Positions 33,900 through 43,980 of a stretch of 64,000 bases of DNA are shown in pieces (within the stretch, counting starts at the first letter, position 1; every line of letters begins with the position of its first letter). The stretch lies in the NCBI RefSeq assembly GCF_001904635.1, contig NZ_MRCB01000006.1:100982-164981 (forward strand), in the 5' to 3' direction. A program made the translations under genes and the position numbers. The notes under the pieces are model-generated. The model was not told the origin of the DNA. It worked only from the letters and a program-made list of their open reading frames with translations, and did not search any database. Origin of the DNA: Hydrococcus rivularis NIES-593. Lineage in GTDB: Bacteria > Cyanobacteriota > Cyanobacteriia > Cyanobacteriales > Microcystaceae.

Positions 33900-36416
33900 T
33901 TAATCTATACTTAACGGATCGACATCAATAGATAGGCTTACCGATTGAGGACATAAATTCCGTAACTCGTTCAAAATTAGTAGATTTTCTCTTGCCTCGG
34001 CAGCAAACTTGAGCAGAATATGCCAGCGATAGCGACGTGCCACTCGCATAATATTAGCTGGCGCGGGTCCTAAGATTTCGCAATCCGAATTCAATAGATT
34101 AGTACAAGCATCTGCCACGCTCTGTGCACTATTTTGTACCTCAACCCCATCAATGCCGCTCAATCTTATCAGAACTAACCGTCCGTAGGGCGGATAATTT
34201 AGAGCTTCTCGTTGCGATAATTCAGCCTCGACAAAATTGTCATAATCGTGCCGTCGCACGGCTTGAATGACGGGATGTTCTGGGGCATAGGTTTGGACGA
34301 TGACTCGTCCTGGTTCGTCGCCTCGACCCGCACGACCGGCTACCTGGGTTAATGTTTGAAAGGCTCGTTCTGAGGCGCGGTAATCGCAATGGTGCAACAA
34401 TCCATCTGCCGATACGATTCCGACAAGAGTAACTTGGTCAAGATCGAGTCCTTTGGTCAGCATTTGAGTCCCCACTAAAACATCCGCCTCTCCTCTGGCA
34501 AATTGACTCAGTAAGGTGCGATGTGCTCCTTTGGTACGAGTGGTATCGCTATCAAAGCGAATCCATCGCAGTTTAGGGAACTGTTGCGTTAGCTCTTGCG
34601 TAACTTTTTGCGTTCCGCTGCCAAAGAATTTTAAATAGGGAGAACCGCATTCGGGACAGTTACGCGGTTGCAGGCAACTGTAATTACAGTAATGACAGCG
34701 CAATAATTCCGTCGCTCCTTCATGGGTGTAATGATAGGAGAGGGATACATCGCAGTGGGGACATTCCATGACATAGCCGCAACTTCTGCAAGAGACAAAG
34801 GTGCTGTGTCCGCGACGATTAATAAACAGAATTGCCTGTTGCTGTCTCTGTTGCAGAGATTCTAGCGCTTCTTGCAGCGAGCGACTGAAAATAGATCGAT
34901 TTCCTATTTGTAATTCCCGCCTCATATCGACAATTTCTACTGGCGGTAGGGGACGGGATTGGATTCTCTGGGGCAGGGAAAGGTAATAGGATTTTGTCTT
35001 AGGGATTGGGAGATTTTTTCTTTCTTCCTTGTGACTTCTAACCTCTACCCAACTTTCTAATGAAGGCGTTGCAGAACCTAAAATTAAGGGACACTCTTCT
35101 AATTCAGCTCGCCATTTGGCAACGGTACGAGCGTGATAGGTGGGAAGGAGTTGGGTTTGTTTGAAGCTGGAGTCATGTTCTTCGTCTAGGACGATTAAAC
35201 CGAGTTTGGGTAGGGGTGCAAAGATTGCCGAACGGGTGCCGATGACGATTTGGGGTTCGCCTGCCAGCATCTGTCGCCAAGTATCGTAACGCTCGCCGTC
35301 CGAAAGCGCGCTATGATAGACGCAGACTTTATGACCAAAACGAGCGCGGAAACGGTCGGTTAATTGCGGGGTTAAGCCGATTTCTGGAACGAGGACGAGC
35401 GCGGATTTTCCAGATTCTAAAATAGGCGCGATCGCTTGTAAATAGATTTCGGTTTTTCCCGAACCCGTTACTCCGTGCAGCAAAACTTGAGCAAATCCTT
35501 CTAGGGTACGAATCGTCGCTAGCGCTTTTGCTTGGTCTTGGGTCAGGGTTTTCGGAGCATCGCTCGTCGGACGTTCTTCGTTGAGGAGGCGCAGTCTTTC
35601 TCGCTGTTGAATGACGACGCATCCTTTACTGGCTAGCACATCTACAATGGCGGAACTTGCTTTGCATAATTGCAATAATTCATTTAGCCACAGTTCGCCG
35701 CCTCGATGTCGCAAAACTTCTAAGACTTCTCGCTGCCGTTGGGTTAAGTCAATGGGAAAACTTTCTACAATTAATGTCACCGCTTTTTGCAGTTTGGGAC
35801 GGGTGGTTTTTGGAGGTTCGAGATAGCTTTCTACCCAACCGCGCTTGACTAATTCTCGGATGCCTCGATTGGCATTTCTAATCTGGCGTTGCAGGTATTG
35901 GGCGCTATAATCTCCCTCTTTTTGAGATTTGAGTAGTTGCAGAATTTGTCCTGCCGATGGGCTGCAAAATGTCTCTGCACCTTGAGGAAGCCATTCTCGC
36001 CTCAGACGAATGCGACGTTGAGATCGCCCCAACAATCCCGGCGGCAAAGCTGCTTTAATGACTGCTATTAAATCGGTACAATAATACTCGGCAACGCGGT
36101 TGAGCAACTGCCAATAAGAACTGGGGAAAAAACCAGCACTAATGACATCTTCTACCTCGCGAATCCGACTGGGATCGAGATCGGCGCTTGGCGATTTTAC
36201 CCAGCCAATGGCAATTCCTCCTAAGATCTGCGATCCAAACGGAACGCTGACGATATCTCCGGGTTTGACAGCTAAATCTGAGGGCAGGCGATAGGTGTAC
36301 AATCCCTGTACGCCGGGACAATCGACTAAGATTTCTAGCCATTTCTCCTCTGACGAGCCAAATTGATATGAAGCGCTAGGCTCAGCTACGACGAGACCAA
36401 AATCAGTATCTGACAT
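33900..36416 (-). CDS. priA: Primosomal protein N' (replication restart helicase PriA)
   Basis: 838 residues. The N-terminal 3'-DNA-binding domain (WLEILVDCPGVQGLYTYRLP) is followed by a winged-helix part and the superfamily 2 helicase core: Walker A VLLHGVTGSGKTEIYLQA, Walker B IVLDEEHDSSFKQ, motif III LILGSATPSLES. Eight zinc-ligand cysteines are in CRSCGYVMECPHCDVSL and CHYCNYSCLQPRNCPECG, and VAGRAGRGDEPGRVIVQTY is motif VI. PriA reloads the replicative helicase at stalled forks. The protein is somewhat longer than the E. coli one (732) because of linker insertions, as in other cyanobacteria. Confidence 0.97.
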   Translation of the reverse strand: MSDTDFGLVVAEPSASYQFGSSEEKWLEILVDCPGVQGLYTYRLPSDLAVKPGDIVSVPFGSQILGGIAIGWVKSPSADLDPSRIREVEDVISAGFFPSSYWQLLNRVAEYYCTDLIAVIKAALPPGLLGRSQRRIRLRREWLPQGAETFCSPSAGQILQLLKSQKEGDYSAQYLQRQIRNANRGIRELVKRGWVESYLEPPKTTRPKLQKAVTLIVESFPIDLTQRQREVLEVLRHRGGELWLNELLQLCKASSAIVDVLASKGCVVIQQRERLRLLNEERPTSDAPKTLTQDQAKALATIRTLEGFAQVLLHGVTGSGKTEIYLQAIAPILESGKSALVLVPEIGLTPQLTDRFRARFGHKVCVYHSALSDGERYDTWRQMLAGEPQIVIGTRSAIFAPLPKLGLIVLDEEHDSSFKQTQLLPTYHARTVAKWRAELEECPLILGSATPSLESWVEVRSHKEERKNLPIPKTKSYYLSLPQRIQSRPLPPVEIVDMRRELQIGNRSIFSRSLQEALESLQQRQQQAILFINRRGHSTFVSCRSCGYVMECPHCDVSLSYHYTHEGATELLRCHYCNYSCLQPRNCPECGSPYLKFFGSGTQKVTQELTQQFPKLRWIRFDSDTTRTKGAHRTLLSQFARGEADVLVGTQMLTKGLDLDQVTLVGIVSADGLLHHCDYRASERAFQTLTQVAGRAGRGDEPGRVIVQTYAPEHPVIQAVRRHDYDNFVEAELSQREALNYPPYGRLVLIRLSGIDGVEVQNSAQSVADACTNLLNSDCEILGPAPANIMRVARRYRWHILLKFAAEARENLLILNELRNLCPQSVSLSIDVDPLSID

Positions 36417-36961
36417 AGAGCAGCGATCGAGGTAATAAATTCTAGCTTACAGTTAATAGCGTCACTTCTGACTTCTTCATGGGCTAACTGAGAGAGATAT
36501 TAAGAACCTTTGTCTTTTACTACACAATTTTTAGGCGATCGGCTACAGTGTAGGCAGAAACTCTAATCGCTTTTTTAGTTTTAGGAGAGAAGGCAAGTTC
36601 GCTAAACTTTTATTGAAGGCTATCTCGGCGGCGATCGAAATTTAAAAAAAGTATTTATCAAAGAGCGTAAAAGGAAAATGTATGGCAATCTATATAACTC
36701 TTAGTTCCTTAGCACGGTCTGTTCAAATTGCTTTATCTGCTAATTCTAAATCACATTAACCTCGGCAATTTTTGATTTTGTAATTATATAAACAAAAGTT
36801 TTTAATGATTCTGCTAGTTTATTCTATGCCGGGAATCCAGCGATTTAAAAAATTTTTAAAAAAGCATTCATCGGTATAAAATGTCAAAAACGGCCAACTA
36901 GAAACAAAGAAATTGCTCTAACCGAGTTTAATTTTTGTTATCCAAAATTAACAATTAGCTT
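36417..36961. other. Intergenic/leader region upstream of the SigC-like gene
   Basis: 545 bases, strongly A/T-rich in the right half, between divergent priA and sigma genes. I see no open frame of quality, no tRNA and no clear riboswitch. The long distance to the sigma start suggests a long 5' leader or distant promoters. Confidence 0.5.
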
Positions 36962-38092
36962 ATGAAAAGCCCCAAGTTGACACAAGACGATAATCTAAAC
37001 TCGACAGCTAATCTAGATAGATTGGGCGATCTCGAACGAGATAACAACGAGGAAACCGATTTTAATCCAATTGATATTGAATTTACAGAAGATATAGATA
37101 GAGCAAGCAATCATTCTGCATCGGGATATATTAAAACTAATGCAGACGATACAGTTGGCGCTTTCTTTAAAGAAATGGCACGCTATCCTCTGCTCAAACC
37201 CGAAGAAGAAATTGAGTTAGCCCATAGCGTCAAATTTCTGGTAGATGCCGAGGAAACGCGCAGGCAACTGCAAGAAGCATTCAAGCGCCCGCCAACAAAA
37301 GCAGAATGGGCACAGGCGCTCAAAATGGCAAACGAGCGCCAGCTAGAAAACCGTCTTTATCGGGGACGTTGTGCCAAACGCAAGATGATTCGCTCGAATT
37401 TGCGCTTGGTCGTCTCCATTGCTAAACGCTATCTCAATCGAGGCGTTCCCTTCCTAGATTTGATTCAAGAAGGCGCGATCGGGCTAAATCGAGCAACAGA
37501 AAAATTCGATCCCAACAAGGGCTATAAGTTTTCTACCTACGCCTATTGGTGGATTCGCCAAGCGATCACGCGCACGATCGCTAACGATGCACGTACCATT
37601 CGCCTGCCCATTCATATCGTTGAGAAACTTAACAAACTCAAAAAAGCACAGCGCGTCCTCAAACAGAACTTGCAACGCAATCCCAACGAGGACGAATTGG
37701 CTCAAGAACTCGAAGTCAGCCGCAACCAGTTACGCCAGTTGTTGCAACTGAGACGGCAATCGCTTTCGCTCAATCATCGCGTTGGCAAAGGAGAAGATAC
37801 CGAATTAGTCGATTTGCTTGAAGATAACGATCTCCAGCTCCCTGAAGAAAAAATGAGCGAAGCCATGTTGCGACAAGAAATCTCAGAGGTACTGAGCGAT
37901 GTTCTTACCGAACGCGAGAAAGATGTAATCTCCTTGCGCTATGGCTTAGCCACCAGTCAACCCTATACCTTGGAGGAAGTTGGCGGCATGTTTAATCTTT
38001 CCCGCGAACGGGTGCGCCAAATTCAAAGTAAAGCCATGCGCAAGTTACGCCGCCCTCAAGTCGCTCGCCGTCTCAAGGGTTGGTTGAATTAG
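36962..38092 (+). CDS. sigC: Group 2 RNA polymerase sigma factor, SigC-like
   Basis: 376 residues. An acidic unconserved N-terminus of ~60 residues is followed by region 1.2 ([20 protein letters not shown]), region 2 ([39 protein letters not shown]), region 3 ([20 protein letters not shown]) and region 4.2 ([20 protein letters not shown]). [16 protein letters not shown] and the acidic start resemble SigC of Synechocystis, which acts in heat and carbon/nitrogen responses. The assignment to SigC within group 2 is by resemblance only. A long A/T-rich leader precedes it. Confidence 0.85.
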   Translation: MKSPKLTQDDNLNSTANLDRLGDLERDNNEETDFNPIDIEFTEDIDRASNHSASGYIKTNADDTVGAFFKEMARYPLLKPEEEIELAHSVKFLVDAEETRRQLQEAFKRPPTKAEWAQALKMANERQLENRLYRGRCAKRKMIRSNLRLVVSIAKRYLNRGVPFLDLIQEGAIGLNRATEKFDPNKGYKFSTYAYWWIRQAITRTIANDARTIRLPIHIVEKLNKLKKAQRVLKQNLQRNPNEDELAQELEVSRNQLRQLLQLRRQSLSLNHRVGKGEDTELVDLLEDNDLQLPEEKMSEAMLRQEISEVLSDVLTEREKDVISLRYGLATSQPYTLEEVGGMFNLSRERVRQIQSKAMRKLRRPQVARRLKGWLN

Positions 38093-38146
38093 CTCAGTCG
38101 CATCGATCCAATGACATTCTAATGACAAAGCGATCGCGAGGAGCAA

Positions 38147-38551
38147 TTGCTCGAATGGCTGGAAGACTACGGCGTTATAGAGGCGTGGAAGCCAGCCAAA
38201 CCCCTAGCAATTGGCAATGTCGAAGTCGAGACGCTCGACAGTGTGGGAAGTGTAGAAAGTGTGGGAGGTGTGGGGAGTGTGGGGAGACAATTAACAGCTA
38301 ACCACCAACCACTAACCAAAATCCAGATTTCAGAGGATTTATTCGTCGTGCCAGAATATCGTCGTCGCGGTATTGCCAAAGCGATGTTAACTCATCTCGC
38401 GCAGTTGGCACGCGATCGCGGCGTGGGACGATTAGAGTGGAGCGTTCTAGATTGGAACGACCCCGCCATTATCGGGGCAAAGATTTTAGAAGAATGGCGA
38501 ATTTGTCGAATTGCGGGAGATTCGATTTTTCAATTAGCCGATGGCACATAG
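38147..38551 (+). pseudogene. Decayed GNAT acetyltransferase carrying a repeat tract
   Basis: The C-terminal part is a clear GNAT: EDLFVVPEYRRRGIAKAML carries the acetyl-CoA loop R-R-G-I-A, and RLEWSVLDWNDPAI and LEEWRICRIAG follow. The N-terminal half of the domain is missing. In its place is an unrelated stretch, then a tandem repeat coding SVGSVESVGGVGSVG (DNA units of the GTGTGGGGA type at about 38240-38285). Between DWNDPAI and the LEEWR segment about six residues of the usual A-x-x-F-Y-x-x-x-G region are absent. The frame is open, so a translated product is possible, but an active enzyme is unlikely. The only start is a TTG. Confidence 0.7.
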
Positions 38552-38692
38552 ATCGAAGAAAGTTTAGCCGGCTAAGTCAAATAGCTTTCTTTGTTTTATC
38601 CTTAAAACAGCGATTTGAGGAGCGGAGCGAGTCGAAGGATCGCGCTCGTCTAACGTTTGTAGGCACTACTTATACCAATATGGTATTCAATC

Positions 38693-39907
38693 ATGCATCC
38701 CCGGCAAAGTCTAATCGAGATTTTTTCTACGTTTGCACAATTTGAGGCAGAACAGTTCAGTCGGTGGGTGACGGATCTCCGTCTGCGTCGCAGCATGCAG
38801 AATTGCCTAGAGCGAGGCTGGCAAGCAGATAGCTCGGAAAACTTTTGGTGGCTCTACTGGTATAAAGTTTGGCAATCTCAACCTGCCCCAAAAAAGAAAG
38901 ACGATCTCAACAAAAGTCGTGCGCGATCGCACCTGACGGCATACTTACAAGAAGCTTGTTACTGGGCAGCCCAAAAAGCGATCGCTAACTTTTCTAAGAC
39001 TCAATATACTTTGCCCGATTGTTTTCAAGTAGCGATCGCTCAGATCGAGAAAGTGCTAAAGGGCTTTAGTCCGGATCGAGGGTTTAATCTAAAAAACTAT
39101 GCCAGCGTCATTTTCGCCAACGTCATTCGCGAAAATCTGCGCCAGCGTCAAGAAATCGATATCTGTACGCCTTGGGCGCTATTGCGCAAGCTGAGTCAAA
39201 AACGATTGGTGGAGTCTTTAGAGGCAATTGGGTTGACTTCAGACGCGATCGCCCGTTACCTTCTCGCTTGGAAATGTTTTAAGATGCTTTACGTGCCTTC
39301 GATTGGAGAGACTTCAACTCGCCAACTCAACCAGCCAGATCGTCCGACTTGGGAAGCGATCGCTTCTCTTTATAACAAAGAATGCTCCCCCTCGGAACTG
39401 GAAGGCACTCCAGAAACCTTAGAACAGTGGCTGCTCGACTGTGCGAAAGCTGCTCGTTCCTATCTTTATCCGACTTTGACCTCGATTAATGCGCCAACGC
39501 CGGGACAAGAATCTGGCGAACTGCAAGATTACCTGCCAGCAACCGAGTCTGAATCTTTGCTGGCCGACGCGATCGCAGCGCAAGAAGAACGGACAAGGCT
39601 TTCCCAACAAACTCAGCTTAATGAAATTTTAAGCGCTGCCTTGACTGGGATGGACGCAGAGGCACAGCAACTCCTACAACTGTACTACGGTCGAGGTCTC
39701 AAGCAACAGGAAATAGCCGAGCAACTGGAAACCAAACAGTACGCGGTTTCGAGGCGACTCGCCAAAGCCAGACAATCGTTGCTCCTGACGCTTGCCCGGT
39801 GGAGTCAAGAGCAACTGCATATTTCGCTCGCGTCAGACGTACTCGACAACATTAGTAAGGTTCTAGAAGAATGGCTTTCGACACGCTATAGTCAAACCAA
39901 TTCATAA
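38693..39907 (+). CDS. Cyanobacterial sigma-70 family factor (group 3/ECF-like) paired with DUF1822
   Basis: 404 residues. A basic N-terminal domain (MHPRQSLIEIFSTFAQFEAE, FWWLYWYKVWQ) precedes a region 2-like segment (GFSPDRGFNLKNYASVIFAN) and a C-terminal region 4 helix-turn-helix (LLQLYYGRGLKQQEIAEQLE, KQYAVSRRLAKARQSLL). The two are separated by a long linker. This layout is a cyanobacterium-specific sigma family whose members stand next to a DUF1822 gene, as here. The promoters it reads are unknown. The ATG is preceded by a repeat-derived stretch and lacks an obvious ribosome binding site. The downstream gene begins 48 bases later. Confidence 0.82.
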   Translation: MHPRQSLIEIFSTFAQFEAEQFSRWVTDLRLRRSMQNCLERGWQADSSENFWWLYWYKVWQSQPAPKKKDDLNKSRARSHLTAYLQEACYWAAQKAIANFSKTQYTLPDCFQVAIAQIEKVLKGFSPDRGFNLKNYASVIFANVIRENLRQRQEIDICTPWALLRKLSQKRLVESLEAIGLTSDAIARYLLAWKCFKMLYVPSIGETSTRQLNQPDRPTWEAIASLYNKECSPSELEGTPETLEQWLLDCAKAARSYLYPTLTSINAPTPGQESGELQDYLPATESESLLADAIAAQEERTRLSQQTQLNEILSAALTGMDAEAQQLLQLYYGRGLKQQEIAEQLETKQYAVSRRLAKARQSLLLTLARWSQEQLHISLASDVLDNISKVLEEWLSTRYSQTNS

Positions 39908-39912
39908 CTGTG

Positions 39913-39940
39913 AATTGCCAATTGGGAATTGACAATTGCT
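39913..39940 (+). repeat. AATTGNN heptamer array
   Basis: Four tandem units AATTGCC, AATTGGG, AATTGAC, AATTGCT between the sigma gene and the DUF1822 gene. The same heptamer frame occurs at 44069, 51626 and 60624. Confidence 0.75.
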
Positions 39941-39955
39941 AGAGTCATTCTTCCG

Positions 39956-41137
39956 ATGCATCCAATCGAGAGTAGCCCGATGATTTTTCCTAACCCCACG
40001 CAACTCTGCCTAGAAATTCTGCCAGCAGATCGCGATCGCGCTAAGCAACAAAGCCAATCGTTTTCAACGCCAGCTTCTCGTTGGAGAGCCTATCTCAACC
40101 AACTGTGTCTGAGTGCAGTCTTGCCTTGGTTGCAACAGGAGTACGATCCCCAGGCGCAGGTTTGGCTTGGTATGGCTGCCCTGCCTAGCTTTTGGGAAGT
40201 TGTTAATGGCGTTGCGATCGCCCTCGATAACATGCGTTTTTTATTGATCCCCAGCGAAGCGATCGATCTCGACGAAATGCGGGTGCAGCAAGAATGGATC
40301 GATCTTCCCAGTTGGGCGGCAGATTATTATTTGGCGGTGCAGATCGAGCCAGATGAAGGATGGGTGAGGATTTGGGGCTATGCTACCCACCAGCAATTGA
40401 AAATTCGGGGGAACTACGACCGGAGCGATCGCACCTATTCTTTAGATGAAGAGGACTTAATTGCAGATTTCAACGTTTTCTGGGTGGCTAGACAACTCTG
40501 TCCGGGAGAACCAACGCGAGCGGCGATCGCATCGCTTCCCAGTTTATCCTTAGATTGCGCCGAAAATTTGCTCGCTCGCCTGAGCGAGCGAGCCGTTATC
40601 GAACCTCGACTTGCCGTACCTTTTTCCCTTTGGGGATCGCTCCTAGAACACGGAGGTTGGCGACAGCGACTGTATGAAAAGCGCTTGGGCAGACAAGAGC
40701 AATGGTCGGTGCTTGATTGGCTTCGCGGCGGCGTTTCAGGATTAGCTAAACAAATGGCCTGGGAACGGTTCGAGTTGCAAACAGCATCGAAAGAAGGATC
40801 CACAGAAGAGAAAGCTCCAGCGATTTCAACCGTTCTATCGCGTCAGTTAATCGTCAACCATCAACCTTATGAGTTGCGGGCACTTCCTTTGAGCGATCCC
40901 GAAGCCAGAATTTGGCGCTTCGAGTTACGCAGTACCTCCTTAGCTGGCTCGATCCCCAGAGGATTTAAACTGAGACTGTTGACTGAAGATTTACAGCCTT
41001 TTGAAAACAACGAGGACATTGCCACAGAAGCTGTAGATCGGCTATACGTTGAGGTAGCCATCTCGCCGGGGGAAGGATTGGTTTGGGAGGTCGAGCCATC
41101 TCCAGAGAATTGCGATCGCGAAATCTTGCGGTTTTGA
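39956..41137 (+). CDS. DUF1822 family protein, putative sigma-factor partner
   Basis: 393 residues from ATG 39956; ATG 39980 (MIFPNPTQLCLEILP) is an equally good start. Family features are FPNPTQLCLEI near the start, WRAYLNQLCLSAVLPWLQQE, and a second half with WSVLDWLRGGVSGLAKQMAW. Soluble, no signal peptide. DUF1822 genes typically follow this type of sigma gene in cyanobacteria, so an anti-sigma or regulatory role is plausible (inference), with nothing in the sequence to prove it. It converges with rpaA; only 7 bases separate the two stop codons. Confidence 0.82.
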   Translation: MHPIESSPMIFPNPTQLCLEILPADRDRAKQQSQSFSTPASRWRAYLNQLCLSAVLPWLQQEYDPQAQVWLGMAALPSFWEVVNGVAIALDNMRFLLIPSEAIDLDEMRVQQEWIDLPSWAADYYLAVQIEPDEGWVRIWGYATHQQLKIRGNYDRSDRTYSLDEEDLIADFNVFWVARQLCPGEPTRAAIASLPSLSLDCAENLLARLSERAVIEPRLAVPFSLWGSLLEHGGWRQRLYEKRLGRQEQWSVLDWLRGGVSGLAKQMAWERFELQTASKEGSTEEKAPAISTVLSRQLIVNHQPYELRALPLSDPEARIWRFELRSTSLAGSIPRGFKLRLLTEDLQPFENNEDIATEAVDRLYVEVAISPGEGLVWEVEPSPENCDREILRF

Positions 41138-41144
41138 GGCAGCG

Positions 41145-41885
41145 CTAAACGGCAGCCGCATCGGATTCTATTGCCAACTGTTCGCTGCTGGGCAACTCCA
41201 GACAATAGCCCGCGCCGTAAACGGTTTTGATATAGCGAGGATGGCGGGGATCGGGTTCTAATTTCGTTCTCAAATGACGAATGTGGACTCGAATGGTTTC
41301 GATATCGTCATCGGGATCGTAACCCCATACCTCTTTGAGAATTTCGCTCGGAGCGACGGTTTGACCGTGGCGTTGCAGCAGACAATGGAGTAGCTCAAAC
41401 TCTAGGTGAGTGAGCTTGACGGTGGTGTCGAACCAGATTGCTTCAAAGCGTTCGGGAACTAAGGTTAGCGGGCCGTAGTTAAGAATTTCCGAATGCTTGG
41501 CGGCTTGAGGAATGCGATCGGTTCTGCGTAGCAAGGCTCTGACTCTTGCTAGCATCTCTTCGACTTCAAATGGCTTGGTTAGGTAATCATCAGCCCCTGC
41601 ATTAAAGCCTTCTACCTTATCCTGAGTCTGACTTAGAGCCGTCAACATCAAGACGGGGATATCAGCTGTGCGAGTGTCTCGGCGCAGTCGCTGACAGACC
41701 GTAAAACCATCGACTTTGGGTAGCATCAGATCGAGCATGATTAGGTCTGGCTGCAATTGAACGGCGAGCGCTTGACCTTTTATGCCGTCTTCGGCTTGAT
41801 TCACGTCATAACCAGCCATTTCCAAGTTAATGGAAACCAATTCCGAGATCGAGGGGTCGTCATCAATTACAAGTATTCGAGGCAT
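41145..41885 (-). CDS. rpaA: OmpR-family response regulator RpaA
   Basis: 246 residues. The receiver domain (1-~120) has the acidic pair in [15 protein letters not shown], the phosphorylated Asp in [15 protein letters not shown] and the Lys of [12 protein letters not shown]. The linker [20 protein letters not shown] is characteristic of RpaA rather than RpaB. The winged-helix output has [20 protein letters not shown] and [12 protein letters not shown]. RpaA, phosphorylated by SasA, is the circadian output regulator and affects phycobilisome association with photosystem I. ATG 41885 is used; a TTG two codons earlier is possible. The sensor kinase is not in the window. It is divergent from a hydrolase gene. 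Confidence 0.92.
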   Translation of the reverse strand: MPRILVIDDDPSISELVSINLEMAGYDVNQAEDGIKGQALAVQLQPDLIMLDLMLPKVDGFTVCQRLRRDTRTADIPVLMLTALSQTQDKVEGFNAGADDYLTKPFEVEEMLARVRALLRRTDRIPQAAKHSEILNYGPLTLVPERFEAIWFDTTVKLTHLEFELLHCLLQRHGQTVAPSEILKEVWGYDPDDDIETIRVHIRHLRTKLEPDPRHPRYIKTVYGAGYCLELPSSEQLAIESDAAAV

Positions 41886-42177
41886 CAGCAAATAGTTATG
41901 ACTACGATTTCTGTAAAGGTAAGATAAGAAGTGTGAGTTTAGAATAAGATTCCTGTACTGATTATAAGCACGATCGCAAAATTCTTTCTTGATTTGTCTG
42001 ACTTTAGAGATAATTTTTTGGCGATCGCACCTGGTTATGTTAAGAATTCTTTAAAAAAAGAAAACTTTTTCAAATCTAAAGATTTTATTAATCGATTTAT
42101 CTCTTTAGTTGTTATTACTTTCTCTAACTAATATGTAAAAATTTGTAAAAGATTTGTGTGCTTTCTTGTAGCCCTAG

Positions 42178-43239
42178 ATGAGCGATCTTTTTCAGACATA
42201 TCCGTGGTTGAGCAATGGTCTATCAATGACTCTTTATACGGCTTTGAGAGCTGGCAAGACTTGGGAGAAAACCATCTGCGAACCCCAACCATCCGAACGC
42301 GAACAGATTTTTCTCGGTGCGGGAGGAGTGCCAATTTTTGGGACGATCGCCATTCCCGATCGCCCGCGAGGTACGATAATCGGCACCTATGGAATTACAG
42401 GCGATCTCAACAATCAATGGTATCTTAAATTACTCAGACGCAAGGCATTCGCTCAAAATTATGCAGTCGTTCTTTTCGATTGGCGAGCGCACGGCGCAAC
42501 GGCAAAATTATCGCCAACATTAACCTCTGATGGCTTATACGAAGGGGAAGATTTCGTTCGCATTGCCGCAGGGGCGAAAGCAATGGGCTGTCCTGCCCCA
42601 TTCTGGTTTACAGGCTATTCTCTAGGAGGACAGTTAGCACTGTGGGGGGCGAAAGCAGCGCAGACGCTTGTCTGCTGGGGGCAAGATTTAGAACTAGCGC
42701 CATCGGAAATAGGCGGGGTAGCAGTCATCTGTCCCAATTTAGACTCCAATCGCTCCCTTTCCTATCTAGTTCGACAGCCCTTGGGCAAGTATATAGAAAA
42801 AGCGATTACTGGGGAACTCAAAAAACTCGCTTGGAAACTGCATCAATTTCACCCTCAAGAAATCGATCCGGCAGCGATCGCAAGGGCAAATAGCATTTGG
42901 GGATTCGATCGCGAATTGGTAATCGAACGCTTGGGTTTTTCCTCGGTTGAAGAATACTACGACGCAAGCAATGCGCTCAAACTCTTGCCTTCTCTCAAAA
43001 TTCCCACGCTGATTCTCTATGCCGCCGACGATCCCATGTTCGATCCGGCGATCGTACCCGACTTGCAAGCTGCTTGTACCAACAATCCAAACATCGACTT
43101 GATGCTAACCGCGCGTGGCGGTCACGTCGGCTATCTCAGCAGTAAATCGGGTCAGCGTCTTGCCAAGGATCGCGATCGCTGGTGGGCGTGGAATCGAATA
43201 TTGGAGTGGTGCGATCGCGGCTCGCCCAAACCGATTTGA
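42178..43239 (+). CDS. Alpha/beta-fold hydrolase (YheT-like)
   Basis: 353 residues. The nucleophile elbow is FTGYSLGGQLALWG, the acid is in LILYAADDPMFDP and the catalytic His in ARGGHVGYL, the order of an alpha/beta hydrolase. IIGTYGITGDLNNQWYLKLL and VVLFDWRAHGATAKL resemble the YheT/COG0429 branch. The N-terminal ~45 residues include LSMTLYTALRAGKTWE, characteristic of cyanobacterial members. The substrate is unknown, an ester or lipid being likely. There is no signal peptide. It shares a 292-base divergent promoter region with rpaA. Confidence 0.88.
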   Translation: MSDLFQTYPWLSNGLSMTLYTALRAGKTWEKTICEPQPSEREQIFLGAGGVPIFGTIAIPDRPRGTIIGTYGITGDLNNQWYLKLLRRKAFAQNYAVVLFDWRAHGATAKLSPTLTSDGLYEGEDFVRIAAGAKAMGCPAPFWFTGYSLGGQLALWGAKAAQTLVCWGQDLELAPSEIGGVAVICPNLDSNRSLSYLVRQPLGKYIEKAITGELKKLAWKLHQFHPQEIDPAAIARANSIWGFDRELVIERLGFSSVEEYYDASNALKLLPSLKIPTLILYAADDPMFDPAIVPDLQAACTNNPNIDLMLTARGGHVGYLSSKSGQRLAKDRDRWWAWNRILEWCDRGSPKPI

Positions 43240-43478
43240 CAATATTAGTGTAAAGGACTAGGGTGAAAAAAAGATAGTAAGTTAGCAAGACACGGAACGT
43301 TCTAAAAAACTAGAAAACTATTTTTGGTCAATAGCCAAGAAAAGCCAGCAGTCTCAATAGGCGATCGCACTAGAGTCTCGATCGCGAGTTAGTTGTTACT
43401 CATAGTAGCTTTAGCATAGATGGATGAGCGATGTTAGCTCCCCAGCCTAAAAAAGAATGAAAAGAAAGGAGTATACAA

Positions 43479-43907
43479 ATGGCACAAGCCCAACCCGGCG
43501 ATACGGTGAAAGTTCACTATACCGGAAAATTAGAGGATGGCACGATATTCGATTCCAGTGCCGATCGCGATCCACTGCAATTCTCCATCGGTGAAGGAAG
43601 AGTCATTCCCGGCTTCGAACAGGCAGCGATTGGGATGAGTCCGGGCGATTCAAAGACTGTAACCATTCCAGCCGAGCAAGCCTACGGTTCCCATCGTCCA
43701 GAATTAGTTATGGTAGTCGAACGCCAGCGCATGCCAGCAGACTTATCGGTTGAGGTGGGTCAACAGTTAGAGATTCGCCAGTCAAACGGTCAGGTCATTC
43801 CTGTCATCGTTACCGATGTTTCCGAGTCCAAAGTGACTCTCGATGCCAACCATCCCTTAGCAGGACAAGACCTAACCTTCGAGATCGAGCTAGTTGAGGT
43901 TAGCTAG
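43479..43907 (+). CDS. FKBP-type peptidyl-prolyl isomerase, SlyD-like
   Basis: 142 residues. [40 protein letters not shown] and [18 protein letters not shown] form the split FKBP domain. The middle insertion (about residues 70-120, ending [20 protein letters not shown]) is the IF chaperone flap of SlyD. The His-rich metal-binding tail of E. coli SlyD is absent. It catalyses proline isomerisation and helps folding in the cytosol. AAAGGAG precedes the ATG, and the hairpin at 43950-43977 terminates it. Confidence 0.94.
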   Translation: MAQAQPGDTVKVHYTGKLEDGTIFDSSADRDPLQFSIGEGRVIPGFEQAAIGMSPGDSKTVTIPAEQAYGSHRPELVMVVERQRMPADLSVEVGQQLEIRQSNGQVIPVIVTDVSESKVTLDANHPLAGQDLTFEIELVEVS

Positions 43908-43949
43908 TCATTCTTTCGCTAACCTCAGTATGTTCGATTTTAGTCATTG

Positions 43950-43980
43950 GGCGAGCCTTATATCTAGAAGGCTCGCCTTT
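43950..43980 (+). terminator. Terminator after the FKBP gene
   Basis: A perfect 10-bp stem GGCGAGCCTT (43950-43959) and AAGGCTCGCC (43968-43977), loop ATATCTAG, then TTT. It begins 43 bases after the stop codon. Confidence 0.8.

Noticed and set aside
38080-38301. Frame overlapping the end of the sigC-like gene
   Set aside because: An arginine/cysteine-rich product read from the repeat tract in a different frame from the recognisable acetyltransferase segment.
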